NCBI RefSeq assembly: GCF_900115695.1 | Contig: NZ_FOXK01000001.1 | Location: 310,001-374,000 of the forward strand | Source: Ectopseudomonas toyotomiensis | Lineage (GTDB): Bacteria; Pseudomonadota; Gammaproteobacteria; Pseudomonadales; Pseudomonadaceae | Length of the DNA: 64,000 bases | Direction: 5' to 3' | Shown here: piece by piece, positions 29,054 through 38,342 of the stretch | How positions within the stretch are numbered: position 1 is the stretch's first letter | Layout of the letters: the number at the start of each line of letters is the position of its first letter | Made by a program: the position numbers and the translations under genes | The notes under the pieces: generated by a model | What the model was told of the DNA's origin: nothing | Seen by the model: the letters and a program-made list of their open reading frames with translations, nothing else | The model's database searches: none

Positions 29054-29875
29054 CTATACCATCTGCAATCCTTGCTTGCGCCGCGGCGGCGGGAAAGCGG
29101 CGTCGAGCAAGGCCAGGTCATCCGCACTCAGGTTAATCGAAGCCGCCGCCGCATTATCGCGTAGATGTGCGCTGCCCACGGCCTTGGGAATGGCGATCAC
29201 ACCCTCCTGCCTGAGCACCCAAGCAAGTGCGACCTGAGCCGGCGTCATCCCATGCCGTTGGGCCACCTCGAGCAATGCCGGCTCGTGCAGAAGCGTACCG
29301 GCCTGGCCTAGCGGACAGTAAGCCATCAGCGGCATAGCGGTGCGCTGCTGCCAGGGCAGCAGGTCATACTCGATACCGCGCGCCTCCAGGTTGTACAACA
29401 CCTGATTGGTCCGGCACGCAGGCTGATCCAACTCCAGCAGATCGTCCAGATCGAAGTTGGAGACGCCCCAGGCGCCAATCTTGCCCTGCTCGCGCAGCCG
29501 CTCGAAACCCTCGACGGTCTCCTCCAGCGGGTAGCGCCCGCGCCAATGCAGCAAGTAGAGGTCGATACGTTCGCAGCCCAGTCTTTTCAGACTGCGCTCA
29601 CAGGCCGCCTGAACGCCATCCCGACTGGCGTTGTGCGGATACACCTTGCTGACCAGAAACACCTCGTCCCGGCGCCCGGCGATAGCCTTGCCCACCACCA
29701 GCTCCGCACCACCCTCGCTGTACATCTCGGCGGTATCGATCAGACTCAGGCCCAGATCCAGCCCCTCACGCAGCCCCGCAACCTCACGCGAGCTTTGGCG
29801 ATCATCTTCCCCCATGCGCCAGGTTCCCTGGCCTATCACCGGTACCTGCACACCGGCCAACTCAATTCTGCGCAT
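29054..29875 (-). CDS. Aldo/keto reductase
   Basis: A 273-residue NADPH-dependent (alpha/beta)8 oxidoreductase. Catalytic tetrad: LIDTAEMYSEGGAE (Asp and Tyr), FLVSKVYPHN (Lys) and DLYLLHWRG (His). The cofactor end has VIAIPKAVGSAHLRDN. GGGAG lies just before the chosen ATG. Its first 14 bases overlap the end of the glyoxalase gene, so it is the last of a three-gene methyltransferase-glyoxalase-reductase unit, possibly for detoxifying reactive carbonyls (inference). Confidence 0.93.
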   Translation of the reverse strand: MRRIELAGVQVPVIGQGTWRMGEDDRQSSREVAGLREGLDLGLSLIDTAEMYSEGGAELVVGKAIAGRRDEVFLVSKVYPHNASRDGVQAACERSLKRLGCERIDLYLLHWRGRYPLEETVEGFERLREQGKIGAWGVSNFDLDDLLELDQPACRTNQVLYNLEARGIEYDLLPWQQRTAMPLMAYCPLGQAGTLLHEPALLEVAQRHGMTPAQVALAWVLRQEGVIAIPKAVGSAHLRDNAAAASINLSADDLALLDAAFPPPRRKQGLQMV

Positions 29876-30296
29876 CGATTTCTCCCATGTGGGTGGTGAC
29901 CAGGTCGTACCCCTCTTCGAGCCACTGCACGAGGCACAGCCCATGGCCAAAGGGATCACTCAGCGTTACCAGGCGTCCCCAGTCATATTCGTGGATGTTG
30001 CCCTCCTGCCGAGCGCCGGCAGCGACCGCCCGTGCCAGTGCAGCATCCAGATCATCGACGACCATATCCAGATGCAGTGGCATCCAGTGGCGGCGGTAAT
30101 CACGCTGTACGCCAGCCTCGGGGCAGGGTCGAGTGGCCGCGGCCTTGTGCAGCAGATAGAACGGTACAGCCGCGCCGAGCATCTCGACGACCGTACCGTC
30201 GAACAGCACACGCCCGACACTGAAGCCGAGCGCTTGCTGGTAGAACGCAACCGCCGCCGACAGATCGGGAACATCGAGGTTGAGCAGCAGCCGCAT
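29862..30296 (-). CDS. Glyoxalase/bleomycin-resistance (VOC) family protein
   Basis: A 144-residue protein of the vicinal oxygen chelate superfamily: NLDVPDLSAAVAFYQQALGF opens the first beta-alpha-beta-beta-beta module and PLHLDMVVDDLDAALARAVAAGA the second, with VTLSDPFGHGLCLVQW closing it. Metal ligands plausible at His (PLHLD) and the C-terminal segment. Dioxygenase, isomerase or binding role not distinguishable. Starts 2 bases after the methyltransferase stop. Confidence 0.85.
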   Translation of the reverse strand: MRLLLNLDVPDLSAAVAFYQQALGFSVGRVLFDGTVVEMLGAAVPFYLLHKAAATRPCPEAGVQRDYRRHWMPLHLDMVVDDLDAALARAVAAGARQEGNIHEYDWGRLVTLSDPFGHGLCLVQWLEEGYDLVTTHMGEIDAQN

Positions 30297-30298
30297 GA

Positions 30299-30979
30299 TC
30301 AGAGCGGCTTGAGCAACAGCAGCAGGGACACCGGCTGCACACTCTCGGGATGCAGCGGCTCCTGCAGCCACTCCAGGCGCCAGCCGGTTTCACCGATGAG
30401 CGTCAGCCAGGATTGCAGCGTGCGGAAGAACCAAGGCATCGGCGCCTGGAAACCCTCGCCGAAACCGACGAAATCCTCGACCCGCCAACCGTCCTGATAA
30501 GGCTCGCCATGGCTGGCCCGCCACGGGTGCAGGGTCTGAATCAGCAGACTGCCCCCCGGTGCCAGCAAGCCGTGCAAGCTGCGCAGGATAGGCTGCAGCG
30601 GCTCTTCGAGCAGGGCGAAGTTGCAGACCAGCACCTCGAAACGCCCGAGTTGCTCGGCATGCTCCTCCAGCTCGGCATAGCCACAGACCCGATACTGACT
30701 GCGCCCGTCGCACGCGGCGCGAGCCGCCTCGATCAGCGGCGCGGAGGCATCCACCCCGACCGGTTCGATACCGTGCTCGGCCAGGCCCCGACACAGCCAG
30801 CCCTCGCCGCAGCCGATGTCCAGGACCCGCTTGGGTTGCAGCGCCAAGACAGCCTGGATGATCGCAGCATCGGTGACCAGGCGCCGGCTTTCGATGCGCT
30901 GCTCACGCACCGCAGCAGCCCAGGCGTCGGCATTGGCCTGCCAGCTTTGCTGAAGCTGTTCTCGGTGGTCGCGCTGCAT
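30299..30979 (-). CDS. SAM-dependent methyltransferase (class I)
   Basis: About 226 residues. Motif I RVLDIGCGEGWLCRGLAEHG binds S-adenosylmethionine, followed by VGVDASAPLIEAAR and the post-motif FEVLVCNFALLEEP. Resembles the UbiG/UbiE-like Methyltransf_11 group; substrate unknown. I start at the second Met, which has GGGAA at good spacing; the first, 15 bases upstream, has none. First gene of the three-gene unit with the VOC and aldo/keto reductase genes. Confidence 0.88.
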   Translation of the reverse strand: MQRDHREQLQQSWQANADAWAAAVREQRIESRRLVTDAAIIQAVLALQPKRVLDIGCGEGWLCRGLAEHGIEPVGVDASAPLIEAARAACDGRSQYRVCGYAELEEHAEQLGRFEVLVCNFALLEEPLQPILRSLHGLLAPGGSLLIQTLHPWRASHGEPYQDGWRVEDFVGFGEGFQAPMPWFFRTLQSWLTLIGETGWRLEWLQEPLHPESVQPVSLLLLLKPL

Positions 30980-31157
30980 GCTGATTCCCTGCATTTGTGC
31001 ATTGCAGCGAGTCTAGCGCCAATGAGCCAGCCCGACACGCTTTGCGTCAAAACCGCCAGCCAGCCCCGTTCACAGCAGCTAAGCTGATAATAAGCAGACG
31101 AGGCGCCAGCGGCCGTCTCGTGTTTTCCGTGGAGCAGATAGGCCAAGCCGGTGGACT

Positions 31158-34100
31158 ATGGGCGCGTTATGGCAATCGGATCCTCAGCACCGCGAACTTG
31201 CGTCGAACGTCTTGCCGGCGGTCGGCGACAAGCCAGCCCCGCGGCCACGCCGCTGGCGCCTGGTGCTTTACCTGCTACTGGCATCAGCGGTGGCAGCTGC
31301 AGCCGCGCTGCTGTTTTTCGAACTGCACAGCGCGCACTTCCAGGCCCGCGAATTGAGCCGCTATGCCGCTACCCTCACTTACCGCGTCGAGCCGGGGCCC
31401 AGCCCGGATATTCTCTACCCTGCTGACGGCCCCTTCGACAAACGTCAGGGTTACGCCTACCTGCCACTGATGCTGGAGCGCCTGCAGCAACGCGACTTCC
31501 TGATCAGCGAGCAGGCCCGCTTCTCTCCGGCACTGATGGCCTACAGCCGTCGCGGCCTGTTCCCACCCTTCATCGAGAAAAGCCAAATCGGCCTCAGCAT
31601 CAGCGATTGCCGCGGCACGCCCTTCTATGAGTTCCGCTATCCACAACAGGGTTATGCCGATTTCGCCAGCATTCCGCCGTTGGTAGTCAGCAGCCTGCTG
31701 TTCATCGAGAACCGTCATCTGCTGGATCGCGATCAGCCACTGGCCAACCCAGCGGTAGACTGGCCACGATTCGCCATGGCCGCACTGTCGCAGATCGGCA
31801 AGGTGCTCGATGTGCAGGATCAATCAGCCGGAGGCAGCACCCTGGCCACCCAACTGGAGAAATACCGGCACTCTCCCGATGGCCTGACGCTGTCGGCGAA
31901 AGAAAAGCTGCGGCAGATGATCTCCGCCAGCGTGCGTGCCTACCAGCAGGGACCGCAGACCCTTGAAGCACGCCAGACCATCGTGCGTGACTACCTCAAC
32001 AGCGTACCGCTGTCAGCCGCCCCGGGGCATGGCGAGGTCCATGGCCTGGCTGACGGCCTGCGCATCTGGTACGGCGCGGATTTCGAGCGCAGCAATGCGC
32101 TGCTCGACCCAGCCCGTACACCCGACGCCAGCATGGCTGAGCGTGGCCTGGCTCTGCGCCAGATGCTGTCACTGATGATCGCCCAACGCCGTCCCTCCTA
32201 CTATCTGGCACAAGGGCGCAAGGAGATGGAAGCACTGACGGAGAGTCATATTCGCCTGCTGGCTGCAGGAGGGCTGATCGATGCCGAACTGCGCGACGCG
32301 GCTCTCGCGCAGAAACTGCAGTATCGCGACTGGCAGCAGGAACCCAATCTACGACCGGTGGAAAGCGACAAGGGCATCAGCGTGGCCCGTTCACGCTTGT
32401 CCAACCTGCTGGGCATGCCCCTGTATGATCTGGACCGCCTCGATCTGGCCGCACGCAGCACCCTGCAACGCAATCTGCAGCAGGAGACCAGCCTCTACCT
32501 GCAACGCCTGGCCGACCCCGAATTCGCCGGCAAGATCGGCCTGTTCGGCGAGCGCCTGCTGTCCCCGGAAAAGACCGCCGAGGTGCGTTATAGCTTCACC
32601 CTGTTCGAACGCACGGCCACCGGCAGTCGGGTGCGCGTGCAGACCGACAGCACCGATCAGCCCTTCGACATCAATGAAGGCAGCAAGCTGGAGCTGGGTT
32701 CCACCGCCAAGCTAAGGGTACTGGCGACTTATCTGGAGATCATCGCCGAGCTGCATCAGCGCCACGCCGACAAGAGCCCAGCCGCGCTGCGCAACGTCGA
32801 GATCGCCGAGCAGGACTACCTGAGCCGCTGGGCGATCAACCATCTGCTGACCAACCCCGGCACCGATCTGGCCAGCATGCTGGAAGCTGCGCTGGAGCGG
32901 CGCTACTCGGCCAACCCACACGAGCGCTTCTTCACCGGCGGCGGCCTGCACACCTTCGGTAACTTCCGCCGCGAGGACAACGGCCGCAACCCGACCCTGC
33001 GTGAATCCCTGCGCGAGTCGATCAACCTGCCGTTCGTCCGCTTGATGCGCGATCTGGTGCGCTACAGCACCTATCAGAACAGTGCCGAGCTGCTCAAGGA
33101 CGACAAGGACCCACGCCGCCAGGAATATCTGCAACGCTTCGCTGATCAAGAGGGGCGTACCTTCCTGCTGCGTTTCTGGCGCAAGTACCAGGGCCAGCCG
33201 CAGCAGCAGCGTCTGGAGACCTTCATCAGCGGCTTGCGCCAGACCTCTGTGCGCCTCGGCGCCGTTCACCGTTACCTGCTGCCACAGGCCGATGAAGAAA
33301 CCTTCGCCGCTTTTCTGCGGGCGCAACTGCCACAGGAAAAACTCACCGATCAACGCATCGCGCGTCTATACAAGGACTACGGCCCTGGCGCCTACAGCCT
33401 GCCGGATCAGGGCTATATCGCTCGCGTGCATCCGCTGGAGTTATGGCTACTGAAGTATCTGATCGACAACCCGCAGGCCACCTTCAGCGACGCCGTGGCA
33501 GCCAGCGTCGACGAGCGCCAGGAAGTCTATGGCTGGCTGCTGCGAACCAGGCACAAGAGTGCCCGCGACAGCCGCATCCGCATCATGCTGGAGGTGGAGG
33601 CCTTCTCCGACATTCACCGACGCTGGAAGAACCTCGGCTATCCCTTCCAGCACCTGGTGCCCTCCCTGGCCACCGCCCTGGGCAGTTCCGGTGACCGGCC
33701 GGCAGCGCTGGCCGAGCTGATGGGCATCATCCAGAACGACGGCATTCGCCAGCCGGTACTGCGCATCGACGAGCTGCACTTCGCCGCCGACACGCCCTAC
33801 GAGACGCGGGTCGAGCGCAACACCCACGGCGCCAAGCGGGTAATGCCCTCGGAAGTTGCGGCCGCGCTGCGCAATGCACTTTCCCAGGTGGTCGAAGGCG
33901 GTACCGCAAGGCGCCTGCAGGGCACTTTCCAGCTGCAGGACGGGCGTGACCTGACACTGGGTGGCAAGACCGGTACCGGCGATAACCGCATCGAAAGCGT
34001 CGGTGCAGGCGGACGAGTGATCAGTTCACGGGCGATGAACCGCACGGCCACCTTCGTGTTCTTCCTCGGCCCGCGTCACTACGGCACCCTGACCGCATTC

Positions 34101-34256
34101 GTACCGGGACGCGAGGCAGAACGCTTCACCTTCACCTCGGCCCTGCCGGTACAGGTGCTCAAGGGCATGGCGCCGATCCTCGCCCCTTACCTCGAACCAG
34201 GCAGCGCCACGCTCTGCAACACTCCGTTGAGTGCAGCGCAGATCAGCCGGCGGTAA
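31158..34256 (+). CDS. Large atypical class A-like penicillin-binding protein (transglycosylase plus transpeptidase-like)
   Basis: A 1032-residue membrane protein with one N-terminal transmembrane helix (about 33-54). Residues 170-310 resemble glycosyltransferase family 51, but shortened and divergent: VVSSLLFIENRHLLD holds the presumed catalytic Glu and SAGGSTLATQLEK corresponds to GGSTITQQL. The transpeptidase signature residues are in order: STAK (515-518), SIN (621-623) and KTG (937-939). The SIN-KTG spacing of over 300 residues is far longer than in PBP1a/1b, so a large insertion lies between. Likely acts on peptidoglycan; could be partly inactive. A lipoprotein hydrolase gene follows. 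Confidence 0.75.
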   Translation: MGALWQSDPQHRELASNVLPAVGDKPAPRPRRWRLVLYLLLASAVAAAAALLFFELHSAHFQARELSRYAATLTYRVEPGPSPDILYPADGPFDKRQGYAYLPLMLERLQQRDFLISEQARFSPALMAYSRRGLFPPFIEKSQIGLSISDCRGTPFYEFRYPQQGYADFASIPPLVVSSLLFIENRHLLDRDQPLANPAVDWPRFAMAALSQIGKVLDVQDQSAGGSTLATQLEKYRHSPDGLTLSAKEKLRQMISASVRAYQQGPQTLEARQTIVRDYLNSVPLSAAPGHGEVHGLADGLRIWYGADFERSNALLDPARTPDASMAERGLALRQMLSLMIAQRRPSYYLAQGRKEMEALTESHIRLLAAGGLIDAELRDAALAQKLQYRDWQQEPNLRPVESDKGISVARSRLSNLLGMPLYDLDRLDLAARSTLQRNLQQETSLYLQRLADPEFAGKIGLFGERLLSPEKTAEVRYSFTLFERTATGSRVRVQTDSTDQPFDINEGSKLELGSTAKLRVLATYLEIIAELHQRHADKSPAALRNVEIAEQDYLSRWAINHLLTNPGTDLASMLEAALERRYSANPHERFFTGGGLHTFGNFRREDNGRNPTLRESLRESINLPFVRLMRDLVRYSTYQNSAELLKDDKDPRRQEYLQRFADQEGRTFLLRFWRKYQGQPQQQRLETFISGLRQTSVRLGAVHRYLLPQADEETFAAFLRAQLPQEKLTDQRIARLYKDYGPGAYSLPDQGYIARVHPLELWLLKYLIDNPQATFSDAVAASVDERQEVYGWLLRTRHKSARDSRIRIMLEVEAFSDIHRRWKNLGYPFQHLVPSLATALGSSGDRPAALAELMGIIQNDGIRQPVLRIDELHFAADTPYETRVERNTHGAKRVMPSEVAAALRNALSQVVEGGTARRLQGTFQLQDGRDLTLGGKTGTGDNRIESVGAGGRVISSRAMNRTATFVFFLGPRHYGTLTAFVPGREAERFTFTSALPVQVLKGMAPILAPYLEPGSATLCNTPLSAAQISRR

Positions 34257-34351
34257 TACCTGGTAACCACGGCGACCAGTGACTGGCGAAACCCGGCACC
34301 GGATATGCAGTCCATGGCAGCATCATCCGCTGCCGTTCATGAGTATCGCCG

Positions 34352-35236
34352 ATGCCCTCCTCCTGGTTCACCCTGTTCCGCCGCCGTCGCCTGAGCCTGA
34401 TTCTGATGGCCTGCCTGTTGGTGCTGCTACCGATTGGCTGCGCCAAACTGGAGCAGACCGAGCGTGAGCTGGTGTTTCGCATCGAACCCGGCACTGCCCG
34501 CTGGTTCAGCGGCCTGCCCGCAGGCATCGAGGACGTACAACTGCAGTCACCGAACCTAACGGCCGATGAAAGCCTGCATGCCTGGTGGTGGCCTGCCGCG
34601 CGCAAGGATGCCCCGGCACTGCTCTACCTGCACGGCTCACGCTGGAACCTGACCGGTCAGCTGTTTCGCATCGAACAGTTGCATGCCATGGGCTTCTCGG
34701 TACTGGCGGTGGACTACCGCGGCTTCGGCGAAAGCCGTGGCGCCCTGCCCTCCGAGCGCAGCGTCTATCAGGACGCCCTGATCGCCTGGCAGCATCTGGT
34801 ACGCCTGCAGCCAGAGGCGGACAAGCGCTTCATCTACGGTCATTCCCTGGGCGGCGCCGTGGCGGTCAACCTGGCGCACGAGCTGGCGGGCGAAGATGAA
34901 GCAGCGCAGGCCGCCGGTCTGATCGTCGAGTCCAGCTTCACCAACCTGGGTGATGTGGCGGCCGCGGTGACCAATACCTCGTTACCGGTGCGCTGGCTGC
35001 TGTCGCAGGAGTTCGATTCGCTGGGCAAGATCGGCGAGGTGGGTATTCCGGTATTGATCGCCCACGGGCGCGACGACCGCTACGTGCCGTCGCGCTTCAG
35101 CGAGGCGCTGTTCGCCGCCGCCAACGAACCCAAGCAATTGCTGCTGATCGATGGCGCCAACCACAACAACGGCCTGCGCATGGCGGGCAACAGCTATCGG
35201 CAGGCGTTGCAGGCGCTGGGGCTCGAACTCAACTGA
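34352..35236 (+). CDS. Alpha/beta hydrolase lipoprotein
   Basis: A 294-residue protein with an Arg-rich n-region, a hydrophobic helix and lipobox LLPIGC (Cys30), so probably membrane-anchored and facing the periplasm. Alpha/beta-hydrolase features: LLYLHGSRWN (oxyanion), VDYRGFGES, nucleophile IYGHSLGG (Ser165), AHGRDDRYVP (acid) and ANHNN (His). Resembles the BEM46/YfhR group. Ninety-five bases after the penicillin-binding protein and possibly co-transcribed; substrate unknown. Confidence 0.85.
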   Translation: MPSSWFTLFRRRRLSLILMACLLVLLPIGCAKLEQTERELVFRIEPGTARWFSGLPAGIEDVQLQSPNLTADESLHAWWWPAARKDAPALLYLHGSRWNLTGQLFRIEQLHAMGFSVLAVDYRGFGESRGALPSERSVYQDALIAWQHLVRLQPEADKRFIYGHSLGGAVAVNLAHELAGEDEAAQAAGLIVESSFTNLGDVAAAVTNTSLPVRWLLSQEFDSLGKIGEVGIPVLIAHGRDDRYVPSRFSEALFAAANEPKQLLLIDGANHNNGLRMAGNSYRQALQALGLELN

Positions 35237-35251
35237 TGGGGGTGAACGACC

Positions 35252-35464
35252 TCAGGACTTGAACTGCTGCAGATAGAGTTCCTCGACCTTGGCCCGCGCC
35301 CAGGGCGTCCTGCGCAGGAAGGCCAGGCTCGATTTGAGGCTCGGCTCGTGCTTGAAGCAGCGGATATCGATGCGCCGGGCCAGGCCGTCCCAGCCCAGGC
35401 GCTCCACCAGGGCGCTGAGGATGGCCTGCAGGGTGAGGCCGTGGAGCGGGTCTTTCGCGGTCAT
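35252..35464 (-). CDS. VF530 family (DUF2132) DNA-binding-like protein
   Basis: A 70-residue protein: DPLHGLTLQAILSALVERLGWDGLARRIDIRCFKHEPSLKSSLAFLRRTPWAR is the full VF530 domain, a small helical fold with structural similarity to DNA-binding proteins. Start chosen at MTAKDPLHG. No experimental role known to me. Confidence 0.9.
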   Translation of the reverse strand: MTAKDPLHGLTLQAILSALVERLGWDGLARRIDIRCFKHEPSLKSSLAFLRRTPWARAKVEELYLQQFKS

Positions 35465-35536
35465 GGGGTAGCCTGTGCGAGTTCGGGAAATCGGGGCCGC
35501 CACCTTAGCCAAAGGCGACCATCGGCGAAAGCCCGA

Positions 35537-36670
35537 TCAGCCGCTCGCCGTCGGCGAGTCGCCGGCGACATCGGCAGCGCCGCGCACGCCCTCCTCGAGA
35601 TAACCCAGGTTGGCCTCGCGGATCTGCTTGGCCGCCTCGTCGTAGAGAAACGGCAGGAACATGAAGCGCCGCCCGCGAGTCACCGGCAGCGCCTCGTGCA
35701 GCAGCGAACAGGCGAACACCACGGCGCCGCCCCGTGGCGCGCTATACAGCGCCGCGCCGAACTCGGGAAAACGCAACCAGCCGCCCTCGTACTCGCCGCT
35801 GTTGAGATACAGCGAGACGGCGAAGCGGCGATGCGCAGTACCCTTGGTGGTGTTGTCGCGGTGCGGGCGGAAGTGCCCCTCTTCCTCGGCGTCGTAGCAG
35901 CCGATCAGGTAGCGCTCCATGCGCGAGACCTTGAACTGGAAGGCACGCTCGATCTGCGGCACCAGGCGTTGGTGGATACGCAAGGCGCAGGCTTCGCGTA
36001 GGGTTTCGTCCTCCACCAGACAGTCGCGCCGGCTCTTGTGCGTCTGGCCGATCACTTGCACGGTCTTGCCGTCGATGTCCTGCATATAGCCGGAGCGCTC
36101 GCCGCCGTGCGCCCGGTAGTAGTCCATGAGTTCGCGGCACAGGCTCGGCTCGAAGATCCGCGGCAGCACCAGCACCGGCGCCTGGAACGCCGCGCGGCAG
36201 GGCGCGCCGATCTGCGGCAGGTTGTCCAGCACCTGTGTCAGCACCTGCAGGTGCGCCGCCGCGTCGCCGACGAAGGGCAGCACCGCCAACACCCGCAGCA
36301 TGGGGTCGAGCACGTAGCTGACGCGCTGGTAGCGGCCGTCCTCGCGGCAGGCGCCGTACAGGCGGCTGACCTGGCGGTCGACGTCCCAGAAGTAGCGCAC
36401 CCCCGGCAGCGACTCGACGACGCGCTGCAGGCGCGCATCGTCGGCATCTACGGAGACGCCGAAGAAGGCCAGGTTGAGGTCGTCGAAGCGCTGACGCTGC
36501 TTGCTCAGCCCGGCGAGCAGCGCCTGACTGACGGGGTCGGCGGCCGAGGCGAAGAAGCACAGCAGGATGTAGCGCCCGCCGACCGTGTCGAACACGAAGC
36601 GCTGCCGGCTCTGCGTGGAACAGACGAACCAAGGCGCGGCCTCGCCGACGCCGAGTAAGTTGTTGGCCAT
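35537..36670 (-). CDS. Peroxiredoxin-like domain fused to a 2-oxoglutarate/Fe(II) dioxygenase
   Basis: A 377-residue cytoplasmic protein. Residues 1-150 have a thioredoxin/AhpC-TSA fold (GVGEAAPWFVC, YILLCFFASAADPVSQALLAGLSKQ, FFGVSVDADDARLQ) but no cysteine where the peroxidatic Cys should be; the region reads ADPVS. Residues 165-350 form a prolyl-4-hydroxylase-like domain with iron ligands H270-x-D272 (HRD) and H325 (LLHEALPV), plus Arg near 334 for 2-oxoglutarate. Likely hydroxylates a protein or peptide side chain. The N-terminal domain may be a substrate- or partner-binding module. Confidence 0.85.
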   Translation of the reverse strand: MANNLLGVGEAAPWFVCSTQSRQRFVFDTVGGRYILLCFFASAADPVSQALLAGLSKQRQRFDDLNLAFFGVSVDADDARLQRVVESLPGVRYFWDVDRQVSRLYGACREDGRYQRVSYVLDPMLRVLAVLPFVGDAAAHLQVLTQVLDNLPQIGAPCRAAFQAPVLVLPRIFEPSLCRELMDYYRAHGGERSGYMQDIDGKTVQVIGQTHKSRRDCLVEDETLREACALRIHQRLVPQIERAFQFKVSRMERYLIGCYDAEEEGHFRPHRDNTTKGTAHRRFAVSLYLNSGEYEGGWLRFPEFGAALYSAPRGGAVVFACSLLHEALPVTRGRRFMFLPFLYDEAAKQIREANLGYLEEGVRGAADVAGDSPTASG

Positions 36671-36803
36671 GCCCGGGCCCTCCGCGCGACTGAGGGAAAG
36701 CGGCCCCTGTCACAGGGAGCTCAGGCCTAAGCATAGGCCAGAACAATGGCAGGACCTCATCTGCCGGGCTCCGTGGCGCTGACCGACCCGCAGCGCAGGC
36801 ATG

Positions 36804-36836
36804 AAAAAGGCGGTGGTTGCCTAGGCAACCACCGCC
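36804..36836 (-). terminator. Terminator of putP
   Basis: A perfect 13-base-pair stem GGCGGTGGTTGCC / GGCAACCACCGCC with a 2-base centre, followed by TTTTT on the minus strand, 21 bases past the putP stop. Confidence 0.92.
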
Positions 36837-36857
36837 TGTGTCGTCACTGCCTGGGGA

Positions 36858-38342
36858 TCAGACCGACTGGTATTCCTTCTCCGCTTCGTCGAAGCGCTGC
36901 AGCATCGTCTTGCTCGGGCCGTTGCCGATACGGCTGAAGATGACGATGGCCAGGGTAGCGAGGATGAAGCCCGGAATGATCTCGTACAGCCCCAGACCAA
37001 TCCAGTTTTTCCACACGATCACGGTGGCAGCACCAACCAGCATGCCAGCCAGGGCGCCATTGCGGGTCATGCCCTTCCACAGCAGAGACAGAATGACCAC
37101 CGGACCGAACGCAGCGCCGAAGCCGGCCCAGGCGTAGGACACCAGACCCAGTACGCGGTTCTCCGGGTTGGCCGCCAGGGCGATGGCGATCAAGGCGACC
37201 AGCAGTACCATGGCACGGCCGACCCAGACCAGCTCGGTCTGCGAGGCGTCTTTACGCAGGAAAGCCTTGTAGAAGTCTTCGGTCAGCGCACTGGAGCACA
37301 CCAGCAGTTGGCAGCTCAGGGTGCTCATCACCGCAGCCAGGATGGCGGACAGCAGGATACCGGCGATCCAGGGGTTGAACAGCAGCTTGGCCAGCTCGAT
37401 GAACACGCGCTCCGGGTTCTCGCCGACCGGGCCCGCCACCTCAGGGTGTGCCGCGAAATAGGCGATACCGAAGAAACCTACGGCAACGGCACCCGCCAGG
37501 GTCAAGATCATCCAGGTCATGGAGATACGGCGGGCAGCCGGGATCGACTTGACCGAATCGGCGGCCATGAAGCGCGCCAGAATGTGCGGCTGGCCGAAGT
37601 AGCCCAGGCCCCAGGCCATCAGCGAGATCACACCAACGAAGGTAGCGCCCTTGAGCATATCGAAGTTGGTGGCATCGACCGCCTCGATGGCGACCATGGC
37701 CGGATCGAAGCCGCCAGTGGCGATCATCACCACGACCGGGGTCAGGATCAGCGCGAAGATCATCAGCGTGGCCTGCACCGTGTCGGTCCAGCTCACTGCC
37801 AGGAAGCCACCGATGAAGGTGTAGGCGATGGTCGCCGCGGCGCCGGCCCACAGCGCGGTCTCGTAGGACATGCCAAAGGTGCTTTCGAACAGGCGAGCAC
37901 CGGCCACCACGCCGGAAGCGCAGTAGATGGTGAAGAACACCAGGATCACCAGTGCCGAGAAGATGCGCAGGATGCGGCTGTTGTCTTCGAAGCGATTGGT
38001 GAAGTAGTCAGGCAGGGTCAGGGCGTTGCCGTTGTGCTCGGTCTGCACGCGCAGGCGGCCGGCGACGAACAACCAGTTGAGGTAGGCACCGATCACCAGA
38101 CCGATGGCGATCCAGCTTTCCGAGATGCCGGCGATGAAGATCGCACCCGGCAAGCCCATGAGCAGCCAGCCACTCATGTCGGAGGCACCGGCGGACAACG
38201 CGGTAACGAAGCTACCGAGGCTACGGCCACCGAGGATGTAGTCGGAAAGGTTCTTGGTGCGCAGATAGGCGATCAGGCCGATCAGCACCATGGCTGCGAT
38301 GTACACCACGAAGGTGACGAGCATTGGAGTACTAGCTGTCAT
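36858..38342 (-). CDS. putP: Sodium/proline symporter PutP
   Basis: A 494-residue solute:sodium symporter with 13 predicted membrane helices. Hallmarks: YILGGRSLGSFVTALSAGASDMSGWLLMGLPG (helices containing the Na+ site), YLNWLFVAGRLRVQTE, GGFLAVSWTDTVQATLMIFALI, and GYFGQPHILARFMA. Imports proline with Na+. The start is the ATG after GGGGAG; upstream in-frame sequence is non-homologous. putA is not adjacent in the window. Confidence 0.96.
   Translation of the reverse strand: MTASTPMLVTFVVYIAAMVLIGLIAYLRTKNLSDYILGGRSLGSFVTALSAGASDMSGWLLMGLPGAIFIAGISESWIAIGLVIGAYLNWLFVAGRLRVQTEHNGNALTLPDYFTNRFEDNSRILRIFSALVILVFFTIYCASGVVAGARLFESTFGMSYETALWAGAAATIAYTFIGGFLAVSWTDTVQATLMIFALILTPVVVMIATGGFDPAMVAIEAVDATNFDMLKGATFVGVISLMAWGLGYFGQPHILARFMAADSVKSIPAARRISMTWMILTLAGAVAVGFFGIAYFAAHPEVAGPVGENPERVFIELAKLLFNPWIAGILLSAILAAVMSTLSCQLLVCSSALTEDFYKAFLRKDASQTELVWVGRAMVLLVALIAIALAANPENRVLGLVSYAWAGFGAAFGPVVILSLLWKGMTRNGALAGMLVGAATVIVWKNWIGLGLYEIIPGFILATLAIVIFSRIGNGPSKTMLQRFDEAEKEYQSV

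Noticed and set aside
35742..36746. Arg/Ala-rich 334-codon open frame inside the dioxygenase gene
   Set aside because: Low-complexity translation of the same strand in another frame; the dioxygenase frame has clear motifs.
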